Source: Dehalobacter sp. DCA
Lineage (GTDB): Bacteria; Bacillota; Desulfitobacteriia; Desulfitobacteriales; Syntrophobotulaceae
NCBI RefSeq assembly: GCF_000305775.1
Contig: NC_018866.1
Location: 1 to 64,000, forward strand
Length of the DNA: 64,000 nt
Direction: 5' to 3'
The notes beneath the pieces were generated by a model. It saw only the letters and a list, made by a program, of their open reading frames with translations, did not search any database and was not told the DNA's origin. Of the stretch, positions 12,117 to 19,374 are shown in pieces. Positions within the stretch are counted from its first letter, which is position 1. Each line of letters begins with the position of its first letter. Made by a program: the position numbers and the translations under genes.

Positions 12117-12572
12117 ATGAAACATGAAGATTGGATGAGACTTGCGCTTGACCAAGCCCAAAAGGCGTATGAATGCAATGAGATTCCGGTTGGCGCGCTC
12201 GTTGTCGTGAATCAGCAAATTCTATCTGTCGCCTTCAATGAAAAAGAGCAGAAACAAGACCCGACCGGACATGCCGAAGTCCTCGCCATCCGGCGAGCAG
12301 CTGAAGTGATGGGTCACTGGCGGCTGACGGATGCGACGTTGTATGTCACCCTGGAACCCTGCCCGATGTGTGCCGGCGCGATTCTTCAAGCTAGGCTCAA
12401 ACATCTGGTCTACGGAGCGACGGATGCCAAAGGCGGCGCTGTTGAGTCCGTGATGAATGTATTGAACAGAAACTGCTGGAATCACAAAGTTGAAGTCACG
12501 GCAGGCGTCTTGGAAGAAGAATGCTCAGTACTGTTAAAACAATATTTCCGGGAAAAACGTACCAAAGCCTAA
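12117..12572 (+). CDS. tadA: tRNA-specific adenosine deaminase TadA
   Basis: Zinc deaminase that converts A34 to inosine in tRNA-Arg(ACG). Zinc and proton-shuttle residues are visible: H52-A-E54 and P-C82-P-M-C85-A-G-A. Length 151 aa fits. ATG 12117 starts MKHEDWMRLAL. In many Firmicutes tadA is followed by the SRP RNA gene and dnaX; neither is present here. Instead a repeat-rich stretch, tRNA-Ser(CGA) and an integrase follow, so the usual neighbours were displaced by insertion. Confidence 0.93.
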   Translation: MKHEDWMRLALDQAQKAYECNEIPVGALVVVNQQILSVAFNEKEQKQDPTGHAEVLAIRRAAEVMGHWRLTDATLYVTLEPCPMCAGAILQARLKHLVYGATDAKGGAVESVMNVLNRNCWNHKVEVTAGVLEEECSVLLKQYFREKRTKA

Positions 12573-12612
12573 AGCAAAACCCCATAAAGCTTAAAAATAA
12601 TATATTTATCAT

Positions 12613-12652
12613 GGAGAAGTAGCGAAGTGGTCATAACGCACCGCACTCGAAA
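12613..12652 (+). pseudogene. tRNA-Ser-like 5' half, copy A
   Basis: Starts GGAGAAGTAGCGAAGTGG and runs through CCGCACTCGAAATC, so it matches the acceptor 5' strand, D arm and anticodon loop (CTCGAAA) of the intact tRNA-Ser(CGA) at 12872, then diverges: no closing anticodon stem, variable arm, T arm or CCA. Not a functional tRNA. Confidence 0.6.
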
Positions 12653-12689
12653 TCATATTTTTGAGGCCGTGCCCGTTTAAATTTTACAT

Positions 12690-12733
12690 GGAGAAGTAGC
12701 GAAGAGGCCGTAACGCGCCGCACTCGAAATGTG
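12690..12733 (+). pseudogene. tRNA-Ser-like 5' half, copy B
   Basis: Second copy, GGAGAAGTAGCGAAGAGG to GCACTCGAAATGTG. It keeps the anticodon loop and a stem (CGCA/TGTG), then loses tRNA structure. It is closer to copy A than to the intact gene (both have AGTAGCGAAG where the gene has AGTACCCAAG), so the copies duplicated after diverging. Confidence 0.6.
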
Positions 12734-12871
12734 TTGGGCAATGTGGAAGCCATGTAGCCGAAAACCTTGATTTTATGGGGTTTTCCAAGCCCTCGGAGTT
12801 CGAATAGAGATGGATTTTTGAGTTGTTCTATCCAAGTTCTATCCGAGGTGTTAGAATAAAGTTAATAATTC

Positions 12872-12965
12872 GGAGAAGTACCCAAGTGGCTGAAGGGTCC
12901 GCACTCGAAATGCGGTAGGCCTGGTTTCCCCGGGCGCAAGGGTTCAAATCCCTTCTTCTCCGCCA
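12872..12965 (+). tRNA. tRNA-Ser (anticodon CGA), probable ICE attachment site
   Basis: A 94-base serine tRNA: acceptor GGAGAAG/CTTCTCC, anticodon stem CCGCA/TGCGG with loop CTCGAAA (anticodon CGA at 12906-12908), long variable arm, T loop GTTCAAATC, encoded CCA. The integrase reading frame begins 17 bases after its 3' end in the opposite direction, the standard arrangement for an element integrated at a tRNA 3' end. Confidence 0.96.
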
Positions 12966-12982
12966 TCATGGAGCTGTTAATT

Positions 12983-14334
12983 TTAAAGATTAGCAGCTCC
13001 TGCCATTTTAAGCGGTAAAGATTTTTGAATGATCTTTGCTGTTTTTTTCTTTGATTGGTATTCCAGATGGCCATAAGTATTAACCGTTGTCCGAATATCG
13101 CTCGTGACCAACCCCAATCCCTGATCCGCTCCATAGGCACCTCGTTGGCCATCATCAGCCCTACGCACGAGTGTCGAAGGTCATGGAACCTGACATGAGG
13201 CAATCCGGCCTTTCTGAGCAAATCACGGTGTCTGTTGGTTATATAGTCAGGGTCGATGATTTCTCCCAAAGGATGAACGCAAAGATAACCAAGCCATTCC
13301 TTGCTGTAAGAACTGCCGCAAAGCGCCCTCAGTTCTTTATTTTCCGCTATCTTAGCTTTTATCCTTTCCTCGACATAAGGAATTAAAGGATAAGTACGGT
13401 TGCTTGAATCCGTTTTGAGCTTGTCGGACGGGATATATATTTTTTTCTTGTCGATCACTGCTTTTGTTACGGTGTGGCTGGCCCGAAAGAATTTATACCT
13501 GAAATCAAACTGGCTTTCTCTGGTGCCAACACACTCACTACGCCGCATCCCATAGAAGCCGCCGAGCAATATAGGAATTTCAATAATATCCCCTACGATA
13601 AACTCAAGATAATACTGCATCTGATCGGCATTGAGAGTAGCGGCATTGTATTTCTCGATTTTGTGCAGGGTGATGGCGCTGTTTGGATTTACACTAATCA
13701 TCTTTTTGCTGACGGCATAATTCAATGCCTGGTTGATAATAGTGTAATCCTTGGCAACTGTCGCTTTCTTCTTGCCATGTTTCAGTCGGTAACCATAATG
13801 TCCCTTAAGCAGCTCGGGAGTAATTTCCCGGACAGTGCAGCCGTAAGCCTTGAAGGTCGGATATAAGTTGTGCTCGACGTTTTCTGCATATCCGGCCCAG
13901 GTATTGAGCTTGATTGTTTTGTCAAAGTTAAAATCTTCGCCGACTACAATATTATCTGGGTGCCTGAAGGCAAGCCATTCATTTAGTAAATCTGCAAACA
14001 AGGGATTCTCAGAATAGTTTTCATCAGAATCGTCCTGAGCATTGTTGTTTTCCTCGGGCGTTTCCTGCGCAACCGTCTTTTCATCCTTATCAGCTATGCC
14101 GTTTTTCAAGTCAAGGGAATATTGGATTCTTGCCGCCAGGCATTTGCTTTCAGCTTCCGCTTCGTTTTCCTCGGTTGTGGCAAGCCCGGTTGATGTCCAA
14201 AGGGGCTTGCGTTTTCCGTTCCGATTCTTTCGGTTGAGAACAGTATAATAATAGCCTTTCTTAGGTGTAATGAAGCCTCCTATTAATTCATCCTCGGTCA
14301 GTCCGACCATTTTCAGCATTGTGGTTAGTTCCAT
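12983..14334 (-). pseudogene. int: Tyrosine recombinase (ICE integrase), frameshifted
   Basis: Phage/ICE-type integrase that would recombine the element with the tRNA-Ser 3' end. An AP2-like arm-binding N-terminus (KKGYYYTVLNRKNRNGKR) and SAM-like core-binding domain precede the catalytic domain with GMRRSE (box I Arg) and HDLRHS (box II). Near 13105-13116 the frame breaks: upstream reads MERIRDW, whereas the expected continuation DIRTTVNTYGHLEYQSKKK, with the nucleophile Tyr, lies in another frame ending at 12983. Two single-base insertions (in the GGGG run and in GAGCGAT) would restore DWVGHEDIRTT. The unshifted frame instead runs through the tRNA gene and is meaningless there. Likely inactive unless this is a sequencing error. 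Confidence 0.88.
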
Positions 14335-14421
14335 ATGGTCCCTCCTTTCAAATTATTCACTCACCTGCCGTTGACAAGATGAATGTAGCACAATAAAAAA
14401 GGTTCGTAAAATGTGTAAATC

Positions 14422-14661
14422 TCATTTTTCTTCACTGTCTCTGCTTGGACCTATTCTCAAATAACTCAACAAAAAAGGCTTGGGGATTTTATAGGCCCGC
14501 CCAACCTTTAGGCATTCAATTCTATTTTCCTGTATCAAACCGTAACCCGTTTTAAGGCTGATGCCAAGAATTTTACACATTTGCTTTATATCAAGCACAT
14601 CGGGGTATCCTTTTAGCATGATTCGGTAGGCTTTTTCTTGCGTTAATTTTTCATTAGCCAT
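14422..14661 (-). CDS. xis: Excisionase-family DNA-binding protein
   Basis: 79 aa protein with a MerR-like winged helix as in the Tn916 Xis/helix_turn_helix_17 family: VLDIKQMCKILGISLKTGYGL (written in two parts: recognition helices about residues 22-42), then RIECLKVGRAYKIPK forming the wing. Such proteins bend DNA to direct excision. It sits just upstream of int with a GGAGG site before its ATG, the standard xis-int order. Confidence 0.85.
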   Translation of the reverse strand: MANEKLTQEKAYRIMLKGYPDVLDIKQMCKILGISLKTGYGLIQENRIECLKVGRAYKIPKPFLLSYLRIGPSRDSEEK

Positions 14662-15249
14662 AATTAAGCCTCCTCTTGCTTTTATCAGGTCTAAACTTCA
14701 TAAAAAAATTTTTATATGAAACAATCGTCATTATTTTGATTAGCGCAGCGGGAGAATGCGCCTTCGTTCAGACACGTAGCGCATATCATAAACAGGCGCA
14801 CCCCTATACTGCACTTCTGTTTTGGTTTATAAGACTATGGTTTTATTCGGCGGACAGCGGTTGACCGTCCTCATAGGAATTTCACCTCTCCCAGGTTCTC
14901 TGCAAGCCGCCCCCATTGCGTGATCCTGCTATAGCAGGGCTGTAGCTGGACGGAAGTATCATTATCCCTCTGTATGTGTCATCGCCTTAAATGCTGCCAG
15001 CATTTATTTATAGCATGGATATTAATCGCTCGTACCTGACCTAATTCAATCGCAACATCATTTATGCTTCACTAAATCTGATTGTTGAAGGATTGGTGGT
15101 TATGGCGTATCTGCTATTTGGCTTTCCTTTTCAGGGCATACAGGGAAAGTACCGAATAAAAACAATTATTTACTTGTCAAAGATCAGTAAGGGGGGAAGA
15201 ATTTGTCCCTCTAATAACCACTTCATTTTTTAGGCAAAATCGCAGGGCG
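14662..15249. other. Non-coding stretch between regulator and xis
   Basis: 588 bases with no convincing gene on either strand. It contains two clean palindromes: CCTGCTATAGCAGG (14925-14938) and AAATGCTG-C-CAGCATTT (14989-15005). Such symmetric sites next to xis could be regulator or accessory recombination sites. Very short frames exist on the - strand but lack support. Confidence 0.4.
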
Positions 15250-15672
15250 TTACAGAAAGTTTTTTAAAAACTTTTCGATATTTTTTAGTCCGCGTTCGAT
15301 GGATTCCCTAACTGCGCTTTCACTAATGCCATCTGCTTTAGCAATGGCGGTTTTGCTTATACCCAAAAAGAAATGAGCATAAACACGTTTTGCTTGCTTT
15401 TCCGGCAAACTGTTGATGGCAGTATATAACTCATGATTGGTGACTTTCCTCTCATAAATCTCTTGAGGAGACAAGGAAATGAAAACAATTTCCTGCTCAA
15501 TACCGTCACCACGGTCGAGAGAGTAATAGGCTTTGTGTCTGTATGTGCGTAATTTGTAAGCATTCTCGCTCAGCTTGAAGCACTTCAGAGAAGAAGCGAT
15601 TTCATCCGCAACTTCAACAAAAAAGTCAAATTGATAAAATGGGTAATAATCTCGCAAATTAATCCTTTTCAT
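15250..15672 (-). CDS. Sigma-70 region 4-like ICE regulator
   Basis: 140 aa protein starting MKRINLRDYYPFY. The C-terminal half has the sigma region 4 helix-turn-helix pattern: LPEKQAKRVYAHFFLG (about 94-109) followed by SKTAIAKADGISESAVRESI. Proteins of this type are standard in Tn916/Tn1549-like elements just upstream of xis-int and are thought to act in conjugative regulation. I chose the internal ATG at 15672 because GGAGG (15680-15684) lies 7 bases upstream; the longer frame reads into a non-coding leader. The leader contains several terminator hairpins and a c-di-GMP riboswitch. Confidence 0.8.
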   Translation of the reverse strand: MKRINLRDYYPFYQFDFFVEVADEIASSLKCFKLSENAYKLRTYRHKAYYSLDRGDGIEQEIVFISLSPQEIYERKVTNHELYTAINSLPEKQAKRVYAHFFLGISKTAIAKADGISESAVRESIERGLKNIEKFLKNFL

Positions 15673-15821
15673 TTTCAGACCTCCGTTTTGATTTTTTCGT
15701 AAAAACCAAAACAGAAGGCGGGGAACGGCACCTAACGGATTTAAATAATTTTCTTGAGAAAAAAGAAAATATATAATAATGGCGATTGTAAGCCTTAAGC
15801 TGATAAGCAACATGTTTTTGC

Positions 15822-15865
15822 CAAATAAAAAAGCACGCAGTTTGCTTAAGGCAAATCGCGGGCTT
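15822..15865 (-). terminator. Attenuator-type terminator in the regulator leader
   Basis: On the - strand AAGCCCGCGATTTGC (15865-15851) pairs with GCAAACTGCGTGCTT (15845-15831) with two mismatches and a five-base loop, followed by TTTTTTATTT. The loop-side segment GCCTTAAGC can instead pair with GCTTAAGGC at 15800-15792, which would disrupt the terminator. Mutually exclusive stems before a gene are the hallmark of attenuation. Confidence 0.7.
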
Positions 15866-15946
15866 ATCCACCGTGACGTTTGTCAAGTAAGATTTATAAA
15901 GAACATTATGAAATTCTTCTTTATTTACACCTCAGGAGGGTAATTT

Positions 15947-16003
15947 TTAACATGCTTCGCAATTAGCAGCACTCCCTTTGCTTGGGGCAAAGAGCAAAGC
16001 CAT
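15947..16003 (-). CDS. Possible 18-codon leader peptide
   Basis: Tiny frame MALLFAPSKGSAANCEAC between the riboswitch terminator and the attenuator. Leader peptides at this place are known in tet(M)-type attenuated ICE genes. Its ribosome site is weak (AGGGTTG). Supported only by position and by being a closed frame in a structured leader. Confidence 0.35.
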   Translation of the reverse strand: MALLFAPSKGSAANCEAC

Positions 16004-16045
16004 GAAAAAACAACCCTAATCTCAGGGGGTAATGCGACTATACGC

Positions 16046-16073
16046 AAATAAAAAAACTGCCTCGAAAGGGCAG
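16046..16073 (-). terminator. Intrinsic terminator just after c-di-GMP riboswitch
   Basis: CTGCC (16073-16069) and GGCAG (16061-16057) form a stem on the - strand followed by seven T residues (TTTTTTTATTT). It begins 17 bases after the riboswitch core, the usual expression platform distance. Confidence 0.8.
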
Positions 16074-16089
16074 GATATACCGTAAAACT

Positions 16090-16169
16090 GTTCGGCAACC
16101 AGGCTGTCATAGTGCATTGGCACGTTAGACCCTATGGCTTTGCGTCGCTGTCTTTAGACAACTTTGCCC
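16090..16169 (-). ncRNA. Class I cyclic-di-GMP riboswitch (GEMM) in ICE leader
   Basis: Read on the - strand: GGGCAAAG opens P1; a short hairpin GTTGTC-TAAA-GACAGC with a TAAA loop follows; then the family core GACGCAAAGCCATAGGGTCT, a second hairpin ACGTGCCAATGCAC, TATGACAGCC, and TGGTTGCCGAAC, which closes P1 (GGCA with TGCC). This is a close match to GEMM-I consensus in order and spacing. It is followed by a terminator. The next substantial gene in its direction is the sigma-like regulator at 15672, about 420 bases on, across two more leader elements. Confidence 0.93.
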
Positions 16170-17034
16170 TTATCTTTTTTATTTAGTTGATGCGTTAAGT
16201 TAAAGGAATAAAATACTGTCTTAATTGACATAGAATAATAAATACGCATATTGAGTTCGTATTTGTCATGTTATGTTAAATTATATGATAAACTCTTTTT
16301 GCATAAATCTATGTCAAATTGTGTTGTCGAAATAAGCGGATATTGTATAATTGAGTTGTATTTTGAGTTGATCATGGTAAAGGGCAGATACTCCCTGGAT
16401 GGTCAGTATTCCAGTTCTATTGAAGTTCCCTTTTACTCTCTTAAAACAAAAGTAATGCTTATTGATGAAAATACCCATATATTTCATAATTCGAAACATT
16501 ATTTACTGGTTCAGTGTCTTTGAAAAATAAGGGTGAACCTATAACCGTGAAATGCATTTTTTATAACTTCCTTTTTCGTTTAAATGAAGCTTCGTCGATC
16601 AAGTACACTTAGAAGCTTTAGAATTGATTCATCTGAAGAAAGGTATGATTTGGTTCAAACAAGGAGGGTTTTATCGTTAAGATAAATACACTCAACTAAA
16701 TGAGCATATAAAGTGTGCGAAACACTAAACCACCCGCTATTTGATTTGACGGGTGGTTTAGTGGTAGTTTAGTGTTTCGCTCCAGAATCACTGCATCTCG
16801 TGGTCTAAGTGCCTTATTTGTCCTTAGGACCACAATACGTCATCAGAATTATACTCTCCACGTGTGTTTTGGCATTAAAGAGATACTAATACGCGGAATT
16901 ACTGCTTTTGAAAAGGGGGCCGCTTTAGGGGGGGAGTGCGAAACTCGTAAATCTTTTCTCAAAACAATTATAAAATACTATCTTAGATTAGGTAGGTTAT
17001 TTTGCATCCAGCTGTCATAACTTTATTTAACTCA
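16170..17034. other. Non-coding stretch with overlapping hairpins (16717-16780)
   Basis: 865 bases lacking a supported gene. The main structure is at 16717-16780: CACTAAACCACCCG (16723-16736) pairs with CGGGTGGTTTAGTG (16750-16763), while GCGAAACACTAAAC (16717-16730) pairs equally well with GTTTAGTGTTTCGC (16767-16780). The two stems share bases 16723-16730 and so exclude each other. The rest is AT-rich and featureless to me. Confidence 0.5.
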
Positions 17035-17691
17035 TCATTTTGGCAAATTACTAATTGCTTGGTTTGAGCCGATAACGACTAAAATATCGCCTTGTTTAAT
17101 AAGCGCCTCCGCGCCAGGTGCCGCGATTATTTCTTCTACACTTTTAATGGCTATCACACTTACCTGATATGTTGCCCGCAAATTCAATTTTCCTATGGTC
17201 TTATCTACAAATTCCCGGGGAGCATATACTTCTATGATGCTATAATCGGGAGATAACTCAATATATTCTAATAAATCATTGGTGGAAGTGAGATTATGTG
17301 CCACCCGTATCCCCATATCGCGTTCCGGATAGATAACCCTGTCCACTCCTATTTTTTCTAAAACCCTGCCATGAAGAGCGTCTTTCGCTTTGGCGACAAC
17401 TCTCTGTACCCCAAGTTCTTTGAGCAATACAGATACTAAAATATTTGATTGAATATCATCACCAATCCCGACAATGGCGACATCAAAATTGCGAATACCT
17501 AACCTTTTTAAAGCCTCTTCGTCTCTGGCATCCAATTGAACCGCCTGGGTTACTTGATTAGCGATATCCTGTATTTCTTTTTCCGAATTATCGATGACTA
17601 ATACTTCATAACCAAGCTTATACAAGGAAGTAGCCACACTTTTCCCAAAACGTCCGATCCCAATCACCACAAACTGTTTATCCTTTTTCAT
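17035..17691 (-). CDS. ktrA: Potassium uptake regulatory subunit KtrA (TrkA-type)
   Basis: Cytosolic RCK protein that gates the KtrB channel in response to ATP/ADP. Residues 7-20 form the Rossmann start VVIGIGRFGKSVA (GxGxxG); the RCK_N domain runs to about 130 and the RCK_C (TrkA_C) domain covers about 140-218. Length 218 aa matches KtrA, not the double-length TrkA. It follows its channel gene ktrB by 11 bases in one operon. Potassium uptake by Ktr is a first response to osmotic stress. Confidence 0.93.
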   Translation of the reverse strand: MKKDKQFVVIGIGRFGKSVATSLYKLGYEVLVIDNSEKEIQDIANQVTQAVQLDARDEEALKRLGIRNFDVAIVGIGDDIQSNILVSVLLKELGVQRVVAKAKDALHGRVLEKIGVDRVIYPERDMGIRVAHNLTSTNDLLEYIELSPDYSIIEVYAPREFVDKTIGKLNLRATYQVSVIAIKSVEEIIAAPGAEALIKQGDILVVIGSNQAISNLPK

Positions 17692-17702
17692 TTCTCTTGC
17701 TC

Positions 17703-19067
17703 CTATCCAATCATTATTTTTGATTCGGGATATTTTGCTTGATTACCTGGATTGTTACCTTTACCGATGGAAAAAGCGATTGTCAATAAACCAACTCTTC
17801 CAACAAACATTGTAAGAATAATTAAGATTTTCCCAAAAAGGGTAAGATCGGAAGTTATTCCCAAGGATAGACCGACCGTCCCGAAAGCAGATACAGTTTC
17901 AAACAATAAAGTTATCAAGTCCGCCTCTTCCGTAATCGACAACAACCCAGTAACTAAAATAATCCATATAATAGCCAAGGTCATAATCGCCACTGCCTTC
18001 TGGATAACTTCTTTGGGAATAGATCTTCCATGAATGGTTACTTGACTTTTATTTCTGAATATGCTGAAAATCGATAACATGATCGCTACAAAAGTTGTTG
18101 TTTTTATCCCTCCCCCGGTCGACCCAGGCGAAGCTCCTATAAACATAAATACTATCATAAGTAGTATCGTTGTATCTTGAAGCGCGGAAATATCTATAGT
18201 ATTGAATCCGGCAGTACGGGGAGTAACCGATTGAAACAAAGAAGAAAGAATTTTTCCTTGGTACCCAAGATTGCCAAGCGTGTCAGGATTATTAAACTCC
18301 AGGAGGAAAAAGAGTATAGCCCCGATTGCAATCAATAACCCCGTCGTCCGGATTACAATCCAGGAATGCAGGCTCATCTTCCTTCCACGTTGGAAATAGA
18401 CATCTGAAATTACCGAAAACCCAATACCACCTAAGACAATCAAGACCATTACGGTAAGATTTATAACAATATCACGTTGAAACCTCATCAAACTATTTCC
18501 AAACAGGTCAAACCCTGCGTTGTTAAAAGCTGACACAGTATGAAATAAAGCGTAATAAAAAGCTTTGCCAACGTTAAAATCGAACGACCACCTTATCGTA
18601 AGGATAATGATACCTATAGCTTCGATAAGAAACGCCGCCAGGAAAATATATTTTGCCAGCCTTACAATCCCTTCCAAAGATGACTGATTATAAGCTTCCT
18701 GCAGAATCATTCTTTCTTGAAGATTTATTTTTTTCCCCAGAAGGATGGCAAAGAAGGTGGCGAAGGTCATAAAACCAAGACCACCGATCTGAATTAATAA
18801 AAGGATGACGATTTGCCCGAAAACAGAAAACACAGATCCGGTGTCTACAACAACCAGGCCTGTAACACAGACAGCTGAGGTTGCTGTAAACAAAGCATCA
18901 ATAAAAGGTAATCCTTTTCCGTTAACAGTGGCTATAGATAAGCTCAACAACAAAGTTCCGACGAGGATGACAGAAATAAATCCGATAGCCAGTATCTGTG
19001 GGGGCGAGAGTTTTTTCTTTCCTTGCGTAGTTGGCGTGTTAATATCAATTTTAAATATGTCGTTCAT
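17703..19067 (-). CDS. ktrB: Potassium uptake channel subunit KtrB
   Basis: Membrane channel of the SKT family with four M1-P-M2 repeats; filter-like glycines occur in VCVTGLVVVD, NNAGFDLF, PRTAGFNT and FGTVGLSLG. The product is about 454 aa with roughly ten hydrophobic segments after a short charged N-terminus. ATG 19067 is preferred since GGAG lies 5-6 bases upstream; four codons earlier is another ATG. It is first in a ktrB-ktrA operon. No c-di-AMP riboswitch, common before Firmicute ktr genes, was recognised in the 300 bases upstream; a TATAAT-like box occurs near 19166-19173 on the - strand. Confidence 0.93.
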   Translation of the reverse strand: MNDIFKIDINTPTTQGKKKLSPPQILAIGFISVILVGTLLLSLSIATVNGKGLPFIDALFTATSAVCVTGLVVVDTGSVFSVFGQIVILLLIQIGGLGFMTFATFFAILLGKKINLQERMILQEAYNQSSLEGIVRLAKYIFLAAFLIEAIGIIILTIRWSFDFNVGKAFYYALFHTVSAFNNAGFDLFGNSLMRFQRDIVINLTVMVLIVLGGIGFSVISDVYFQRGRKMSLHSWIVIRTTGLLIAIGAILFFLLEFNNPDTLGNLGYQGKILSSLFQSVTPRTAGFNTIDISALQDTTILLMIVFMFIGASPGSTGGGIKTTTFVAIMLSIFSIFRNKSQVTIHGRSIPKEVIQKAVAIMTLAIIWIILVTGLLSITEEADLITLLFETVSAFGTVGLSLGITSDLTLFGKILIILTMFVGRVGLLTIAFSIGKGNNPGNQAKYPESKIMIG

Positions 19068-19374
19068 ACTTGTCTCCATGTAATTATCATAAAGTTATAA
19101 TATTCATCCACTAACCGCTAACCAACCCTACCTTGTTGTCGTAAAAATATAACTGATTGCCATCAGCACTATTATAAGTTAAATTTATGACTTAGCTATA
19201 GGCGACCTGCATAATGAGGAAGGCTCTTTTTCGACGACATAAATATTTTTGGTAAAATCCTATAGTAACTGAGCTAAAAAGGAACCCATTGTCCTAAACA
19301 TACTTCCTAACCTGAAGTAACCATTATCTCCAGGTGATGACATCGATAGAAAAAATAGCTGGATAATTTTGTGT
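19068..19374. other. Intergenic region upstream of ktrB
   Basis: 307 bases between ktrB and the ArsB/NhaD-type gene. Apart from an AT-rich -10-like TTATAAT on the - strand (about 19167-19174) I see nothing identifiable; I looked for but did not find a ydaO/c-di-AMP pattern. Confidence 0.4.

Larger units (their letters stand above)
12576..12784. repeat. 209 bp element with 13 bp terminal inverted repeats enclosing two tRNA-Ser-like 5' halves
   Basis: AAAACCCCATAAA at 12576-12588 is the exact reverse complement of TTTATGGGGTTTT at 12772-12784. Between them are two partial tRNA-Ser-like copies (listed separately). No protein is encoded. The architecture resembles a small non-autonomous element that has captured tRNA 5' halves, but no target duplication was identified. 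Confidence 0.5.

Noticed and set aside
12613-12733. Functional tRNAs at the two partial copies
   Set aside because: Neither has a T arm, paired acceptor 3' strand or CCA.
12862-13110. Integrase reading frame extended through tRNA-Ser(CGA)
   Set aside because: The last third is unlike any integrase, and the true C-terminus with the catalytic Tyr is in another frame ending at 12983.
15925-16110. 61-codon frame on the - strand in the leader
   Set aside because: It crosses the riboswitch terminator and has no ribosome site or coding character.
16251-16523. 90-codon frame on the + strand
   Set aside because: Low complexity, no ribosome site, no recognisable domain; the opposite strand frame is equally long.
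19068-19374. c-di-AMP (ydaO) riboswitch before ktrB
   Set aside because: Looked for because such switches commonly control ktr genes, but the conserved blocks are not present.
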